From NCBI GenBank assembly GCA_003010405.1, contig PJLO01000008.1, positions 62,001 to 126,000 of the forward strand: DNA of 64,000 nucleotides, given 5' to 3'. A program made the position numbers and the translations under genes. The notes beneath the pieces were generated by a model. It saw only the letters and a program-made list of their open reading frames with translations, searched no databases and was not told the DNA's origin. Shown here one piece after another: positions 25,759-35,907 of this stretch (position 1 is its first letter; the number at the start of each line of letters is the position of its first letter). Source of the stretch: Acidobacteriota bacterium (lineage in GTDB: Bacteria > Acidobacteriota > Terriglobia > Terriglobales > Acidobacteriaceae).

Positions 25759-27717
25759 CTATTCTTTGGCGAGTTCTGCGAGCAGTTCTTTGCCATACTT
25801 CTCAGCGCGCTTCGGCCCCATGCCTTTGATCTCCAGCAATTCGCGCATAGTACGTGGCCGTGTCCGCGCAATCTCAAGCAGGGTCGCGTCTTGCAGCACA
25901 CAGTAGGGAGGCCAGTGGTTTTTGCGAGCGATATCCAGCCGGAGGGTGCGCAGTCGCTCGAAGCGGGCCTCTACCGCACGCCCGTGCATAGCTCCCACCT
26001 TGCCGCCAGCAACTTCCTTGGCCGCGGCGACTTTTGCCCGCGTGGTGCGCTCCCCGCTCTTGTTCGGAGCTTCGCGCGATATCGTCGCTGCGATTCGGGA
26101 GACCCTCGCTTCCGAGGAAGGCTGGTCTGAGTGCTTCGGCCCGGCATTCAATAGGTGCAAAATCCGCGTACCGAAGTTCTCGATGATTTTGTTGTGCACC
26201 TCGAAGTCGTCGCGTAATTCTTCAATGGATTTCGGGGGATTCTCAATCAGCCGTTGCAGCAGTTCATCGGGCAGGTGCTGAAAAAACATCGTTCCCAGCG
26301 AGCGTACGGCATCGCGGCGAAGGTCCTTCAGGCGTGCCAGCCGCGCGTCATCAGGAGACAGCACCACGGGACCAACCGCGCGCTCCATGATCTCCGCGCG
26401 AGAGTTTTGCAACGTGCCGCTGGAATGCGTTGCGGCCTCAGCGGCGACCGCCGCAGCTCGACTGCTCATCTTTATCGCGGGCCTGCCGGCGCGGCAGACG
26501 TCGCAGTTGCAGTCTTGCGGAACCTTGTCTTCGCCGAAGTATTCCAGAATCTGACGGCGGCGGCAGCGCTCCCAGCGGGCGTAGTTCTGCATGGCGTTCA
26601 GTTGTTTTTCACCCCGCTTCTGCAGCGCTGCAATGTCCCGGCGCGTCAACTGACCGTTGGTGTCGCCAATCTTTTCGATAAAGAATTTCTGCATCATTAC
26701 ATCGGCGGGAGCGAAGTACAAAATGCAATCAGCGGGCAGACCATCGCGTCCTGCGCGTCCGGCCTCCTGGTAGTAGGCTTCCAGGCTGCCGGGCAGGTTG
26801 TAGTGGATCACGTAGCGCAGATTCGGCTTGTTGATGCCCATGCCAAAGGCGTTGGTCGCAACCACGATGGCATTTTCATGATCCACAAAGCGGCCCTGAT
26901 TGCTGCTGCGCGCCTCCTGATCCATGCCAGCGTGATAAGCCACTACTACGCGTCCACGCAACTTGCTTCTGAGAAGCGATGTAACCTCCTCCACGTGTTT
27001 GCGGGTGGAACAGTACACGATGCCGCCGGATTTCTTATGCGAGAGATAGTCGAGAAGTTCATCCTGTTTGTTCTTTGCTTTGGCAAAGACAACTGACTGA
27101 TAGCTGAGGTTGGGGCGGTCGAAGCCGGTGACGTGGATCGCCGGATTCTTGAGCCGGAGGTTGCTCACGACATCGGCACGAACCTCAGGCGTTGCCGTGG
27201 CGGTCAGTGCAATGGTCAGCGGCTCGCCCAGTTGCTCGCGCACCTCGCCGAGGCGCAGGTATTCCGGACGGAAGTCATGGCCCCACTGGCTGATGCAGTG
27301 CGCCTCGTCGATGGCCAGCAGCGACAACTTGCGCTGCGTGATGATGGAGAGAAAACCGGGGGCGCTGAATCGCTCGGGGGCGACGTAGAGCAGGCCGCGG
27401 AATCCATCGCGCAGTTTTGCCATGACTGCGCGCTGCTCATCCCAGGTTTGTCCGCTGCACAACATCATGGCGGGAATCCGCAGTGCGCGCAATTGGCGCA
27501 CCTGGTCGGTCATCAGCGATATCAGCGGGGAGATGATCAGCGTGAGCCCGCGCAGCGAAACGGCGGGCAATTGATAACACAGGCTCTTGCCCGCGCCCGT
27601 CGGCATTACAACCAGCGCATCGCGGCCCGCGAGCACGTCATTCACTATTTCGCGCTGCTGGGAGCGAAATTCCTTTAGACCGAAAATAGAGGCCAGAATG
27701 GTGTCGGCATCACGCAT
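25759..27717 (-). CDS. recQ: ATP-dependent DNA helicase RecQ
   Basis: Superfamily 2 3'-5' helicase acting in recombination and fork repair. 652 residues: Walker A MPTGAGKS (about 38-45), DEAHCISQWGHDFRPEY (motif II), ALTATATPEV (III), ATNAFGMGINKP, QEAGRAGRDG (VI), the RecQ zinc site with Cys near CRRRQILEYF and CNCDVC, a winged-helix region and a C-terminal HRDC-like domain (about 570-650). The linker before HRDC is Ala/Lys/Arg-rich and low complexity. Confidence 0.93.
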   Translation of the reverse strand: MRDADTILASIFGLKEFRSQQREIVNDVLAGRDALVVMPTGAGKSLCYQLPAVSLRGLTLIISPLISLMTDQVRQLRALRIPAMMLCSGQTWDEQRAVMAKLRDGFRGLLYVAPERFSAPGFLSIITQRKLSLLAIDEAHCISQWGHDFRPEYLRLGEVREQLGEPLTIALTATATPEVRADVVSNLRLKNPAIHVTGFDRPNLSYQSVVFAKAKNKQDELLDYLSHKKSGGIVYCSTRKHVEEVTSLLRSKLRGRVVVAYHAGMDQEARSSNQGRFVDHENAIVVATNAFGMGINKPNLRYVIHYNLPGSLEAYYQEAGRAGRDGLPADCILYFAPADVMMQKFFIEKIGDTNGQLTRRDIAALQKRGEKQLNAMQNYARWERCRRRQILEYFGEDKVPQDCNCDVCRAGRPAIKMSSRAAAVAAEAATHSSGTLQNSRAEIMERAVGPVVLSPDDARLARLKDLRRDAVRSLGTMFFQHLPDELLQRLIENPPKSIEELRDDFEVHNKIIENFGTRILHLLNAGPKHSDQPSSEARVSRIAATISREAPNKSGERTTRAKVAAAKEVAGGKVGAMHGRAVEARFERLRTLRLDIARKNHWPPYCVLQDATLLEIARTRPRTMRELLEIKGMGPKRAEKYGKELLAELAKE

Positions 27718-27822
27718 GGCAGGGAAAAATTAGCTCCGATAGTAAACGCCCGCTTTAATGCCTGTTGCTAACAGCCAATTGAAGCTGGTCTTTCGTTATT
27801 GCTCGCGCGGGAACGCGTCGGT

Positions 27823-29109
27823 TTATAGTTCGTTGAATACGATGTTTCCGCCGACTATGGTCGCGCGCGCTTTTCCGAAGAACTGCATTCCGTCATAAGG
27901 ACAGTTGCGGGAACGCGAGCGAGTTTTTGTAACGTCGTAGGTCCAGCGTTCTTTTGGATCGAAGATGGTTATGTCGGCTACTGAGCCTTCGGCAAGAGTG
28001 CCTCGACCATTCAGGCCGACGATTTTTGCCGGATTTGTCGAAAATAATTCCACGATGCGCTTCAGAGGAACCTTGCCGGTGTGATGCAGCGTTGTAACTG
28101 CTGCCGCCACTGCAATCTCAAGTCCGGTGATGCCGAAAGCAGCTTTATCGAATTCCACTTCCTTTTCAAACAACGCATGAGGAGCGTGGTCGGTTGCAAT
28201 GGCGTCAATGGTTCCGTCGATCAGCGCGGCGACCAACGCTTTCCGGTCGGCTTCCGAACGCAGCGGCGGATTCATCTTGTAGCGGGTGTCGTAGGTCGAG
28301 CAACTTTCTTCGGTGAAGAGAAAGTGATGCGGCGTGACCTCCGTGGTCACGTTCACGTGCTTAGCGCGTCCCAGGCGCACCAGTTCCAACGATTTAGCAG
28401 TGGAGACGTGGGCGATGTGCAAATGCGCACCCTCCTGACTGGCGAGGCGAATGTCCCGCTCCACGACCAGCCACTCAGAAGCTGCGGGCTGTCCGCGCAG
28501 TCCGAGTTTGAAGGACATGACTCCCTCGTTTATCGGATTGCCGCCCGAGATATTCTTGTCTTCGGCGTGCTGAATCAGCGTAAGGCCGATTCTGGCGGCG
28601 TGCGCCAGCGCCTCGCGCATGACGTTGTCGTCCATAATTGCGTTGCCATCGTCGCTGAGGGCCACTGCACCGGCTTTCTTCAGTTCGCGATAATTGCTGA
28701 GCTTTTCTCCCTGGCTGCCGAGCGTTGCCGCTGCAATAGGAAAGACGTTTACAACAGCGCCGCGCTCCTTGTCCTGCATCCATCGCGTTAAGGCCGGTGA
28801 GTCGTTTATGGGCCGCGTATTGGGCATCGCGCAAACCGAGGTAAAGCCGCCCGCCGCGGCTGCGGCTGTTCCGGTTGCAATTGTTTCCTTATGAGTCTGT
28901 CCCGGTTCGCGCAGGTGTACGTGAATATCTATGAACCCGGGAGCAACGACCAGCCCTTTCACATCGAGTGTCTCATCGGCTGTGGTTTGGGCCGCGCCTG
29001 GGGCTGCAATCTCCAGCACATGACCATCGCGGAGCACGAGATCGGCAGGCGCATCGAAGGCTCTCGCGGGATCGATCAGGTGTCCGCCCTTCAGCAGAAT
29101 CGTGCTCAT
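27823..29109 (-). CDS. pyrC: Dihydroorotase
   Basis: Cyclic amidohydrolase that closes N-carbamoyl-aspartate to dihydroorotate in pyrimidine synthesis. 428 residues, the type usual for bacteria with an operon-encoded PyrC. Motifs: DIHVHLREPGQTHKET (metal His pair), AMPNTRP, SDDG, HAED, AHVSTAKSLELV and ATDHAPH. Its start overlaps the pyrB stop by 4 bases (ATGA), so pyrR-pyrB-pyrC is an operon. Confidence 0.94.
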   Translation of the reverse strand: MSTILLKGGHLIDPARAFDAPADLVLRDGHVLEIAAPGAAQTTADETLDVKGLVVAPGFIDIHVHLREPGQTHKETIATGTAAAAAGGFTSVCAMPNTRPINDSPALTRWMQDKERGAVVNVFPIAAATLGSQGEKLSNYRELKKAGAVALSDDGNAIMDDNVMREALAHAARIGLTLIQHAEDKNISGGNPINEGVMSFKLGLRGQPAASEWLVVERDIRLASQEGAHLHIAHVSTAKSLELVRLGRAKHVNVTTEVTPHHFLFTEESCSTYDTRYKMNPPLRSEADRKALVAALIDGTIDAIATDHAPHALFEKEVEFDKAAFGITGLEIAVAAAVTTLHHTGKVPLKRIVELFSTNPAKIVGLNGRGTLAEGSVADITIFDPKERWTYDVTKTRSRSRNCPYDGMQFFGKARATIVGGNIVFNEL

Positions 29110-30014
29110 CGCTTTGCTCCCAACAGAGTTTCGAGAATTGCCATGCGCACCTTTACGCCGTTCAGAACCTGTTCCAGTACGACCGACTGTTCGCAGTCGG
29201 CAACCTCGTCGGTCATCTCCATTCCGCGAATCATCGGTCCGGGGTGCATCACGATTGCGTCTTTCTTTGCCATCTTCAACCTTGTCGTGGTCAGTTGATA
29301 GCGGCGGATATATTCCTCGACATTGATCTGCATTCCGGAGAGCCGTTCCTTTTGCACGCGCAGCATCATCACCACGTCGGCGTCGCGGATTGCCTTTTCC
29401 ATGTCGCGCACGATCTCGAGGCCAGGCGCAAGTTCAAGCGCCGAGTCAGGCAGCAGCACATCGGGTCCGCAGAACACGACTTGCGCGCCCAACTTGGTGA
29501 ACAGGTGCGCATCGCTGCGAGCAACGCGGCTGTGGAAGATATCGCCAATGGTGACGATCTTCAGACCCTTTAGGCTCTTCTTATGGTCAAGGATCGTGAA
29601 TGCATCGAGCAATGCCTGCGAGGGGTGCGCGTGCATTCCGTCTCCGGCGTTGATAATCGGAATATCGATCAGCCGCGACAAAAGTACCGGGGCCCCCGAG
29701 CTGGGGTGCCTCATAACAATGGCGTCCACTATCGACTGGAGCGTGCGTCCGGTGTCCTTCAGCGACTCGCCCTTTTCGATGCTGGCGGTGGTTGCATGAA
29801 TTACTACCGTGGAGGCGCCCAGGGACTTGGCTGCGATTTCAAAACTGGTGCGGGTGCGGGTCGAATTTTCGTAAAAAAGTAAGGCGATGCGGCGGCCACG
29901 AAGAGTCACGCGCGGCCGGGCTGGATTCATACGTTTCGCCAGCGTCAGGATGTCGAGGATCTGCTGCGAGTCCAGCGGCTCGATCCCGAGCAGCGACCGG
30001 GGCTTGGCTTTCAT
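29106..30014 (-). CDS. pyrB: Aspartate carbamoyltransferase, catalytic chain
   Basis: Catalyses carbamoyl phosphate + aspartate to carbamoyl aspartate. 302 residues: carbamoyl-phosphate loop YENSTRTRTSFE, MRHPSSGAP, INAGDGMHAHPSQALLD, and the aspartate-side MHPGPMIRGMEM. No regulatory pyrI gene is present. Second gene of pyrR-pyrB-pyrC. Confidence 0.95.
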   Translation of the reverse strand: MKAKPRSLLGIEPLDSQQILDILTLAKRMNPARPRVTLRGRRIALLFYENSTRTRTSFEIAAKSLGASTVVIHATTASIEKGESLKDTGRTLQSIVDAIVMRHPSSGAPVLLSRLIDIPIINAGDGMHAHPSQALLDAFTILDHKKSLKGLKIVTIGDIFHSRVARSDAHLFTKLGAQVVFCGPDVLLPDSALELAPGLEIVRDMEKAIRDADVVMMLRVQKERLSGMQINVEEYIRRYQLTTTRLKMAKKDAIVMHPGPMIRGMEMTDEVADCEQSVVLEQVLNGVKVRMAILETLLGAKR

Positions 30015-30026
30015 GTTGTCCTTCGC

Positions 30027-30608
30027 TTAGCCTTCGACTTCCGGCACTCGCTCAACCAGAAGAACCTTTTCCATCTGGTCCGTCTCGCTGAGCTTTACCT
30101 CGATGATTTCCTCATGGGTCGTCTGCACTCGGCGTCCAATGAAGATTGCCTCGATCGGCAATTCGCGATGTCCGCGGTCAATAAGAGCCAGCAGTTTCAC
30201 GCTGCGCGGCCGTCCCTGGTCGAACAGCGCATCGAGCGCGGCGCGAATCGTGCGTCCGGTGTAGAGTACGTCGTCACAGAGCACAACATCTTTGCCCGTA
30301 ATATTGAAGCCGATCGGGCGAGGTTCCACCACCGGCTTCGGACCCACCGTTGAAAGATCGTCGCGATAAAGCGTGATATCGAGCGAACCGACCGGCACAA
30401 CACCTTTTTCAATGCGCTCGATAAGCTTGGCCAAGCGCTCTGCGATCGGAATACCCCGGCGGCGAATACCTACCAGGACAAGGTTTGCGATCCCGTTATT
30501 CTTTTCTACGATTTCGTGCGCCAGACGAACCAGTGTGCGCTCGATTTCAGAGGCAGACATGAGCTGCTCTTTTTCGCGAAGATGAGGAGGCCGAGATATA
30601 ACGTTCAT
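30027..30608 (-). CDS. pyrR: PyrR bifunctional regulator / uracil phosphoribosyltransferase
   Basis: PRPP-binding protein, in many bacteria an RNA-binding attenuator of the pyr operon. The PRPP loop VVLCDDVLYTGRTIRAALDAL is conserved, preceded by LVGIRRRGIPIAERL. From the ATG at 30608 it has 193 residues; an ATG at 30560 (MSASEIERTL) would give 177, close to the family norm. I do not see a clear pyr attenuator in the short upstream gap. Confidence 0.9.
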   Translation of the reverse strand: MNVISRPPHLREKEQLMSASEIERTLVRLAHEIVEKNNGIANLVLVGIRRRGIPIAERLAKLIERIEKGVVPVGSLDITLYRDDLSTVGPKPVVEPRPIGFNITGKDVVLCDDVLYTGRTIRAALDALFDQGRPRSVKLLALIDRGHRELPIEAIFIGRRVQTTHEEIIEVKLSETDQMEKVLLVERVPEVEG

Positions 30609-30664
30609 AACTGCCTGATGATACGCGAGGCGGCAAGTCTGGGGCAAGGACAACCCATGCCGGG

Positions 30665-31408
30665 TCAGTTCTGCTTGCGGTCGCTTCCCTGTCCAAACAA
30701 TGCCGCGCCCAGTGCGCCTCCGAATGCGCTTGCTACAAGGAAAAACACTCCCAGCGTAGCCATTCCGATCAAAGAAATAATGATCAGGCCATGGTCAGTG
30801 GCAACATAGTTTTGAAACTGTTCCAGTTTCTGATGCATTGCGGGATCGGGATTGGCTGCTATGATGTCCGGCATTCTTTCCTGCATGACATGGTGCATCT
30901 CCGCCATTCTGCCGGGGTTGAAAAACTGGGAAGCACTCAAAATCGAGAGCAGCACGAATCCCCAGCCTCCCGCAAGTGCTCCAATCTTTGCGCCAGTCCA
31001 AGGCGTAAGCGGGAGAGATCTCGCCTTGCGCCGGTAAAGTGTCAGTGCGAGTCCGCCCGATGCGAACATGCTCAGCAAGGCCAACCAGATCACTCCACTC
31101 GAAGTTCCAACGGCAGCAAACAGGCCGGCGATTAGCGCCGCGCTGATGGCTGGACGCCAGAGCAGTTTGTCCTGGGCTCGATAGGTTGGTTCCGGAGATG
31201 GTGGCGTGAACTCTTTGCGATCGTCTTTTATCATCGGCTCCGCCGGGGGCTGCAGGTCTTCGGGAGTTCCCGGCGGGAGAGGCTCCGTCACAGGGGCTGT
31301 AGGTGGCCGCACCGGAACTTTAATCTGCGGTGCGTGACATTTGGGACAGAAAGGATGTCCATCCTCTACTACCACTCCACATTGGTTGCAGTTATGCTCC
31401 ACGCACAA
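30665..31408 (-). CDS. Zinc-ribbon membrane protein, unknown
   Basis: Product of 247 residues. An N-terminal zinc ribbon (CNQCGVVVEDGHPFCPKCH, residues about 7-25) is followed by a Pro-rich linker and four hydrophobic segments (AALIAGLFAAVGTSSGVIW, LALLSMFASGGLALTLY, ALAGGWGFVLLSI, and LIIISLIGMATLGVFFLVA). The middle has a Met/His-rich stretch (MAEMHHVMQERMPD). The general layout is common in acidobacterial proteins of unknown role. Confidence 0.75.
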   Translation of the reverse strand: MCVEHNCNQCGVVVEDGHPFCPKCHAPQIKVPVRPPTAPVTEPLPPGTPEDLQPPAEPMIKDDRKEFTPPSPEPTYRAQDKLLWRPAISAALIAGLFAAVGTSSGVIWLALLSMFASGGLALTLYRRKARSLPLTPWTGAKIGALAGGWGFVLLSILSASQFFNPGRMAEMHHVMQERMPDIIAANPDPAMHQKLEQFQNYVATDHGLIIISLIGMATLGVFFLVASAFGGALGAALFGQGSDRKQN

Positions 31409-31477
31409 AGGCTAACAGCCAGACGGCGATGAAGCAAATGCAATGATGCGAAGCATTGCTGCTGCGATTCTCGCGTG

Positions 31478-32806
31478 CTACAGCAACGTTTTTGCGAGCA
31501 GCCATATATTCAGCCCGGCAATGAGCAGGGCAGTTGCCCACGAGAGCGCCTTAATCCATGGTGGATTCACGAATTCACCCATGAGTTTCCGGTCGCTGGT
31601 AAACATTACCAATGGAAACACGGCGAAGCTCAACTGCATGCTGAGCACAACCTGACTGAAGATCAGGAGCTGAGCGGTCCCTCGTTCTCCTGCGATGGCG
31701 GTTACCACGACGGCGGGTACGAGCGCCACTAGGCGGGTAATCAACCTTCTTACCCAGGGCTTGGCCCGCATGCGGAGGAAGCCCTCCATCACGATCTGTC
31801 CGGCCAGCGTTCCCGTCAGGGTTGAGTTCTGTCCACTGGCCAGCAACGCAAGCGCAAATACTCCGCTTGCTGCGTTTACTCCCAGCAGGCCGGACATCAG
31901 CTTGTAGGCGTCCTGTATTTCCGCTACTTGGTGGTGCCCAGCTCGATAAAAGGTCGCAGCTGCGACTACCAAAATCGCGGCGTTCACAAACAGCGCGACG
32001 GTTAGCGCTACCGCGGAGTCGATGTTGCAGTAACGCAAGGCCTCGCGACGCCCTTCCGGAGTTCGTGCATAATCACGCGTCTGCACAATCGCGGAGTGCA
32101 GATAGAGGTTGTGCGGCATCACGGTCGCGCCCAGAATTCCGATGGCAATGTAGAGCATGAGAGGATCCTGCAGAATTACAGGATCGGGAACGAACATAGA
32201 TTTCAGCGCTAATCCAAACTCCGGTTTCGAGAACAGAATCTCCAGCCCGAAGCAGAGACCGATTGTCGCTGTCAGTGTAACCACAATTGCTTCGATATAC
32301 CGGAAACCGCGGTTCTCCAGCAGCAGGAGCAACAGCACGTCAAAACCTGTAATGACAACGCCGATCAGCAGCGGAATATGGAAGAGCAGTTGCAAAGCTA
32401 TTGCCGAACCGATGACCTCTGCCAAATCGCACGCGGTAATGGCGACCTCGGCCAGCACCCAGAGCCCGAACGCCGTCCCGCGCCCAAAGCGTTCACGGCA
32501 GGCTTGTGCCAGGTCGAGACCACTCACTACGCCAAGCTTGATCGACAAGCTTTGCAGCAGAATTGCCAGCAGGTTTGACAGAACGATTACATACAACAGG
32601 GAGTAGTTGTAGCGCGAACCCGCCGCCAGGTCCGTGGCCCAGTTTCCCGGGTCCATATAGCCGACTGCAATCAGAAAGCCCGGACCTGCAAAGGCCAGCA
32701 GCTTGCGCATCACTCCAGCGCGATGCGGCAGAGGAACATGGGTGCGAATCTCCGGCAAAGTAGAGGGAATCGTCGCTGCTGGTTGCTCTTGTCCGTAGGT
32801 ACTCAT
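31478..32806 (-). CDS. mntH: Nramp-family divalent metal transporter
   Basis: Proton-coupled Mn/Fe importer of the Nramp family. 442 residues from ATG at 32806 (MSTYGQEQP); the frame extends to a TTG at 32857. Eleven or so membrane helices. Substrate-site motifs: [14 protein letters not shown] in helix 1 (DPGN) and [19 protein letters not shown] in helix 6 (MPHN). Start of the divergent purD lies beyond a 160-base gap; no clear MntR or Fur box is seen. Confidence 0.92.
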   Translation of the reverse strand: MSTYGQEQPAATIPSTLPEIRTHVPLPHRAGVMRKLLAFAGPGFLIAVGYMDPGNWATDLAAGSRYNYSLLYVIVLSNLLAILLQSLSIKLGVVSGLDLAQACRERFGRGTAFGLWVLAEVAITACDLAEVIGSAIALQLLFHIPLLIGVVITGFDVLLLLLLENRGFRYIEAIVVTLTATIGLCFGLEILFSKPEFGLALKSMFVPDPVILQDPLMLYIAIGILGATVMPHNLYLHSAIVQTRDYARTPEGRREALRYCNIDSAVALTVALFVNAAILVVAAATFYRAGHHQVAEIQDAYKLMSGLLGVNAASGVFALALLASGQNSTLTGTLAGQIVMEGFLRMRAKPWVRRLITRLVALVPAVVVTAIAGERGTAQLLIFSQVVLSMQLSFAVFPLVMFTSDRKLMGEFVNPPWIKALSWATALLIAGLNIWLLAKTLL

Positions 32807-32968
32807 CTTTGTCCGTCCGTTGGGCACCGAATTCAGCTGAACTAATATTGGATGCAAAGGCGCTCACGTTCGATTTTGCGAAAGGCGATCAGAATCCGCT
32901 GCGACGGTGTATTTCAAAGAGTTGACTTATGGTGTAGCGAACTCATAACCTTTGGGGTTGGAGACATC

Positions 32969-34237
32969 ATGAAAGTTCTTGTGCTGGGCGGCGGAGGCCG
33001 CGAACACGCTCTGGTTTGGAAGCTGAAGCAATCGCCTCGGGTGGACGAAGTTTTTTGCGCTCCCGGCAATGCCGGCATTGCGCAGGAGGCAACCTGCCTT
33101 CCCTGTGATCTTACGCGTCTGGATTCGATCATCGAGGCGGTCCTTAAGGTGGGTCCGGACCTGGTTGTCGTAGGCCCAGAGGTTCCGCTCACGCTTGGTA
33201 CGGTTGATGAGTTGCGTCGGCGGGGGATTTCCGTCTTTGGTCCTACTCAGGCTGCGGCGCAATTGGAATCGAGCAAGAGCTTTTCCAAGGCCTTCATGAC
33301 CCGGCACCGGATTCCCACTGCGCGCTACGCGCAGGTTCACGCAGTATCGGAGATCAAAGATGCACTCGCCCACTTCAGCGCTCCCATCGTGGTCAAAGCC
33401 GATGGTCTCGCCGCGGGTAAGGGCGTGGTGATTGCCGCCACCAAGGAAGAAGCGGTGGCCACCGCTACGGCCATGCTGCAAGGCTCGCTCGGAGAGGCCG
33501 GGTACAACATTCTTTTTGAGGAGTTTCTTCAGGGCGAAGAGATCAGCTTCCTAGTCATCAGCGACGGCGAGCGCGTTGCGCCGCTGGTTCCCGCGCAAGA
33601 CCACAAGCGCATCGGCGATGGCGATACCGGCCCGAACACGGGAGGGATGGGCGCTTACTCCACTGCTGGCCTGATTGATGACAATATGCGCGAATGGCTT
33701 CTCCGCCATGTTGCGCGTCCGGTAATTGCGGGCATGGCAGCGGAAGGCACACCTTACACGGGAATTCTTTACTGCGGCTTGATGATGACAGCGCGCGGCC
33801 CGCAGGTGCTCGAATTCAACTGCCGTTTCGGCGACCCGGAAGCTCAGCCGATTTTGATGCGACTGGAGAGCGATCTTTTGGAAGCTTTCGAGGCAAGCAT
33901 CGAGGGAAGGATCAGCGATGGCATCTTCCGCTGGAGTCCCGAGCCGAGTGTTTGCGTTGTAATGGCCTCGCATGGCTACCCCGGCAAATACGAGTCCGGC
34001 AAGTGCATCTCCGGCCTTGAACGCGCGAACGCTCTGGATGGCGTGAAAGTTTTCCATGCTGGTACGAGCCTCGTTAGCGGCGAGATGGCGACCGCCGGTG
34101 GACGCGTGCTCGGAGTCACGGCTCGCGGCGCCGATCTTGAAGCTGCGGTCGCACGGGCGTACGAGGCTGTTCAATGCATCAGCTTTGACGGAATGCAGTA
34201 CCGCACTGACATCGCTCATCGCCGATTGAAGCGCTAG
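32969..34237 (+). CDS. purD: Phosphoribosylamine-glycine ligase
   Basis: Second step of purine synthesis, ATP-grasp enzyme joining glycine to phosphoribosylamine. 422 residues from ATG at 32969 with GGAG upstream; the longer frame to 32852 is spurious. Motifs: LGGGGREHALVWKL, GNAGIAQEA, GLAAGKGVVIA, QDHKRIGDGDTGPNTGGMGAYS and EFNCRFGDPEAQ. A TTGACT box with weak -10 lies at 32923-32951. purE follows in 27 bases. Confidence 0.95.
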   Translation: MKVLVLGGGGREHALVWKLKQSPRVDEVFCAPGNAGIAQEATCLPCDLTRLDSIIEAVLKVGPDLVVVGPEVPLTLGTVDELRRRGISVFGPTQAAAQLESSKSFSKAFMTRHRIPTARYAQVHAVSEIKDALAHFSAPIVVKADGLAAGKGVVIAATKEEAVATATAMLQGSLGEAGYNILFEEFLQGEEISFLVISDGERVAPLVPAQDHKRIGDGDTGPNTGGMGAYSTAGLIDDNMREWLLRHVARPVIAGMAAEGTPYTGILYCGLMMTARGPQVLEFNCRFGDPEAQPILMRLESDLLEAFEASIEGRISDGIFRWSPEPSVCVVMASHGYPGKYESGKCISGLERANALDGVKVFHAGTSLVSGEMATAGGRVLGVTARGADLEAAVARAYEAVQCISFDGMQYRTDIAHRRLKR

Positions 34238-34264
34238 ATCAGAAATTTTGGTAACAAGAGCTCT

Positions 34265-34783
34265 ATGGAAAAAAAGCCGCTAGTCTCCATCATTATGGGA
34301 AGCGATAGCGATCTCGATGTCATGAACGAGACCGCCAAGGCGCTGGAACTATTCGATATCTCTTATGAGATGGACGTTTGCTCCGCGCACCGCTCTCCGG
34401 CGCGTACAAGCGAATTCAGCCGTAAGGCGGCTGGGCGCGGAATCCGGGTCATCATCGCCGGTGCGGGCGGTGCCGCCCATCTTGCGGGAGTAATCGCCGC
34501 TGAGACGATTACTCCCGTGATCGCCGTTCCGATTGCAGCCACATCGCTGGGCGGACTGGACGCGCTGCTCGCCATGGTGCAGATGCCTGCGGGGATTCCC
34601 GTCGCGACAGTTGCCATCGGCAAGCCGGGAGCCACGAACGCTGGAATTCTCGCCGCGCAGATACTGGCCACCAGCGACGGCGCGCTGGCCAAAAAGCTCA
34701 TGGCCTATAAGGAAAAGCTGGCGCTTGGTGTGGAGGAGAAGTCGCGCAAGCTGCAGGCGAGCCGCCGAGACGTGAACACTTAA
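34265..34783 (+). CDS. purE: N5-carboxyaminoimidazole ribonucleotide mutase
   Basis: Class I PurE, moving the carboxyl group in purine synthesis. 172 residues: IIMGSDSDLDVM, the CSAHRSPART loop, AGAGGAAHLAGVIAAET and GLDALLAMVQMPAGIPVATVAIG. No purK is nearby. The stop is 4 bases from the convergent galU stop. Confidence 0.95.
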   Translation: MEKKPLVSIIMGSDSDLDVMNETAKALELFDISYEMDVCSAHRSPARTSEFSRKAAGRGIRVIIAGAGGAAHLAGVIAAETITPVIAVPIAATSLGGLDALLAMVQMPAGIPVATVAIGKPGATNAGILAAQILATSDGALAKKLMAYKEKLALGVEEKSRKLQASRRDVNT

Positions 34784-34787
34784 AAAT

Positions 34788-35747
34788 TCAGACGCGAGAA
34801 GTCCCCGATTTGCGCTGAGGGTTGCTGTCCTGCAAGGTCTGTTCCTCGGCGCACAGCTCGAGTGAGGCCATGTCCAGCGCCAACAGGTATTCCTTGAAAG
34901 CCGGTCCCAGAACCTCATGTTTTAACGCGTACTCCACGGTGGCTTTCAGGAAGCCAAGCTTGTCTCCGGCATCGTGGCGCTTGCCTTCAAAGACATAGCC
35001 GTAAATTTTTTCGTGCCGCAGGAGCTTCTTCATTGCGTCAGTCAGTTGAAGCTCTCCTCCAGCTCCAGGCCTGATCGCCTCGACCATCTCAAAGATGCGC
35101 GGTGTCAGCACATAGCGGCCAATGATGGCGAGACTCGACGGAGCCTCCTCAAACTTCGGCTTCTCCACCATGTCCGCGATTTCGTAAAGACGGCCATTGA
35201 ATCCCGGCACCGGCTTCGCGTCCAGCACACCGTAAGCGGAGATCGCCTCGCCCTCTACAATCTGGGTCGCGATCACGGAACAGTGTTTTTCATTGAAGAC
35301 GTCGATCAACTGCTTCAGGCAGGGGGTGTCGGGCGAATCGACGAGGTCGTCGGGTAGTATCACCCCGAAAGGCTCATTGCCCACGAGTCTTTTTGCCATC
35401 AGCACGGCGTGGCCCAGGCCCAAGGGTTCCTTCTGCCGAACCGTGCTTACGTGCGCCAGTCGCGCAACCTGTTTTGCGGTTTCGAGCAGCGTGGATTTAT
35501 TGCGTGTGGCCAAGGCATGTTCGAGCTCAAAACTGATGTCAAAATGATCTTCCATGACGGTCTTGCCGCGCCCGGTCACGATGATGATTTCCTCGCATCC
35601 GGAGGTAATCGCCTCTTCCACGCCGTACTGGATAATCGGCTTATCGACTATGGGCAACATCTCTTTCGGCATGGCCTTGGTTGCTGGCAGGAATCGCGTG
35701 CCTAAACCCGCGGCGGGGAATACTGCTTTACGTACTCTCAATGTCAT
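34788..35747 (-). CDS. galU: UTP-glucose-1-phosphate uridylyltransferase
   Basis: Makes UDP-glucose for glycans and cell envelope. 319 residues: nucleotide-binding AAGLGTRFLPATKAMPKEMLPIVDKPIIQY, EIIIVTGRGK, GLGHAVL, LPDDLVD and KPKFEEAPS. No operon partner in the same direction is close by. Confidence 0.94.
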   Translation of the reverse strand: MTLRVRKAVFPAAGLGTRFLPATKAMPKEMLPIVDKPIIQYGVEEAITSGCEEIIIVTGRGKTVMEDHFDISFELEHALATRNKSTLLETAKQVARLAHVSTVRQKEPLGLGHAVLMAKRLVGNEPFGVILPDDLVDSPDTPCLKQLIDVFNEKHCSVIATQIVEGEAISAYGVLDAKPVPGFNGRLYEIADMVEKPKFEEAPSSLAIIGRYVLTPRIFEMVEAIRPGAGGELQLTDAMKKLLRHEKIYGYVFEGKRHDAGDKLGFLKATVEYALKHEVLGPAFKEYLLALDMASLELCAEEQTLQDSNPQRKSGTSRV

Positions 35748-35907
35748 CGTTGCACTCAGTACAGCTAGGATTCAGAAATCTGTTAAAAATCTCGTTTGTG
35801 TATGCCGGAGCTTTCGCATGTACTCTCAACGTATCCTCAGTCGTTTGGCCCCGTCCCAAAATTGTAACGCAGCAGCTTCGCGCATAGCTCGGGGATGCGC
35901 CTCGTGT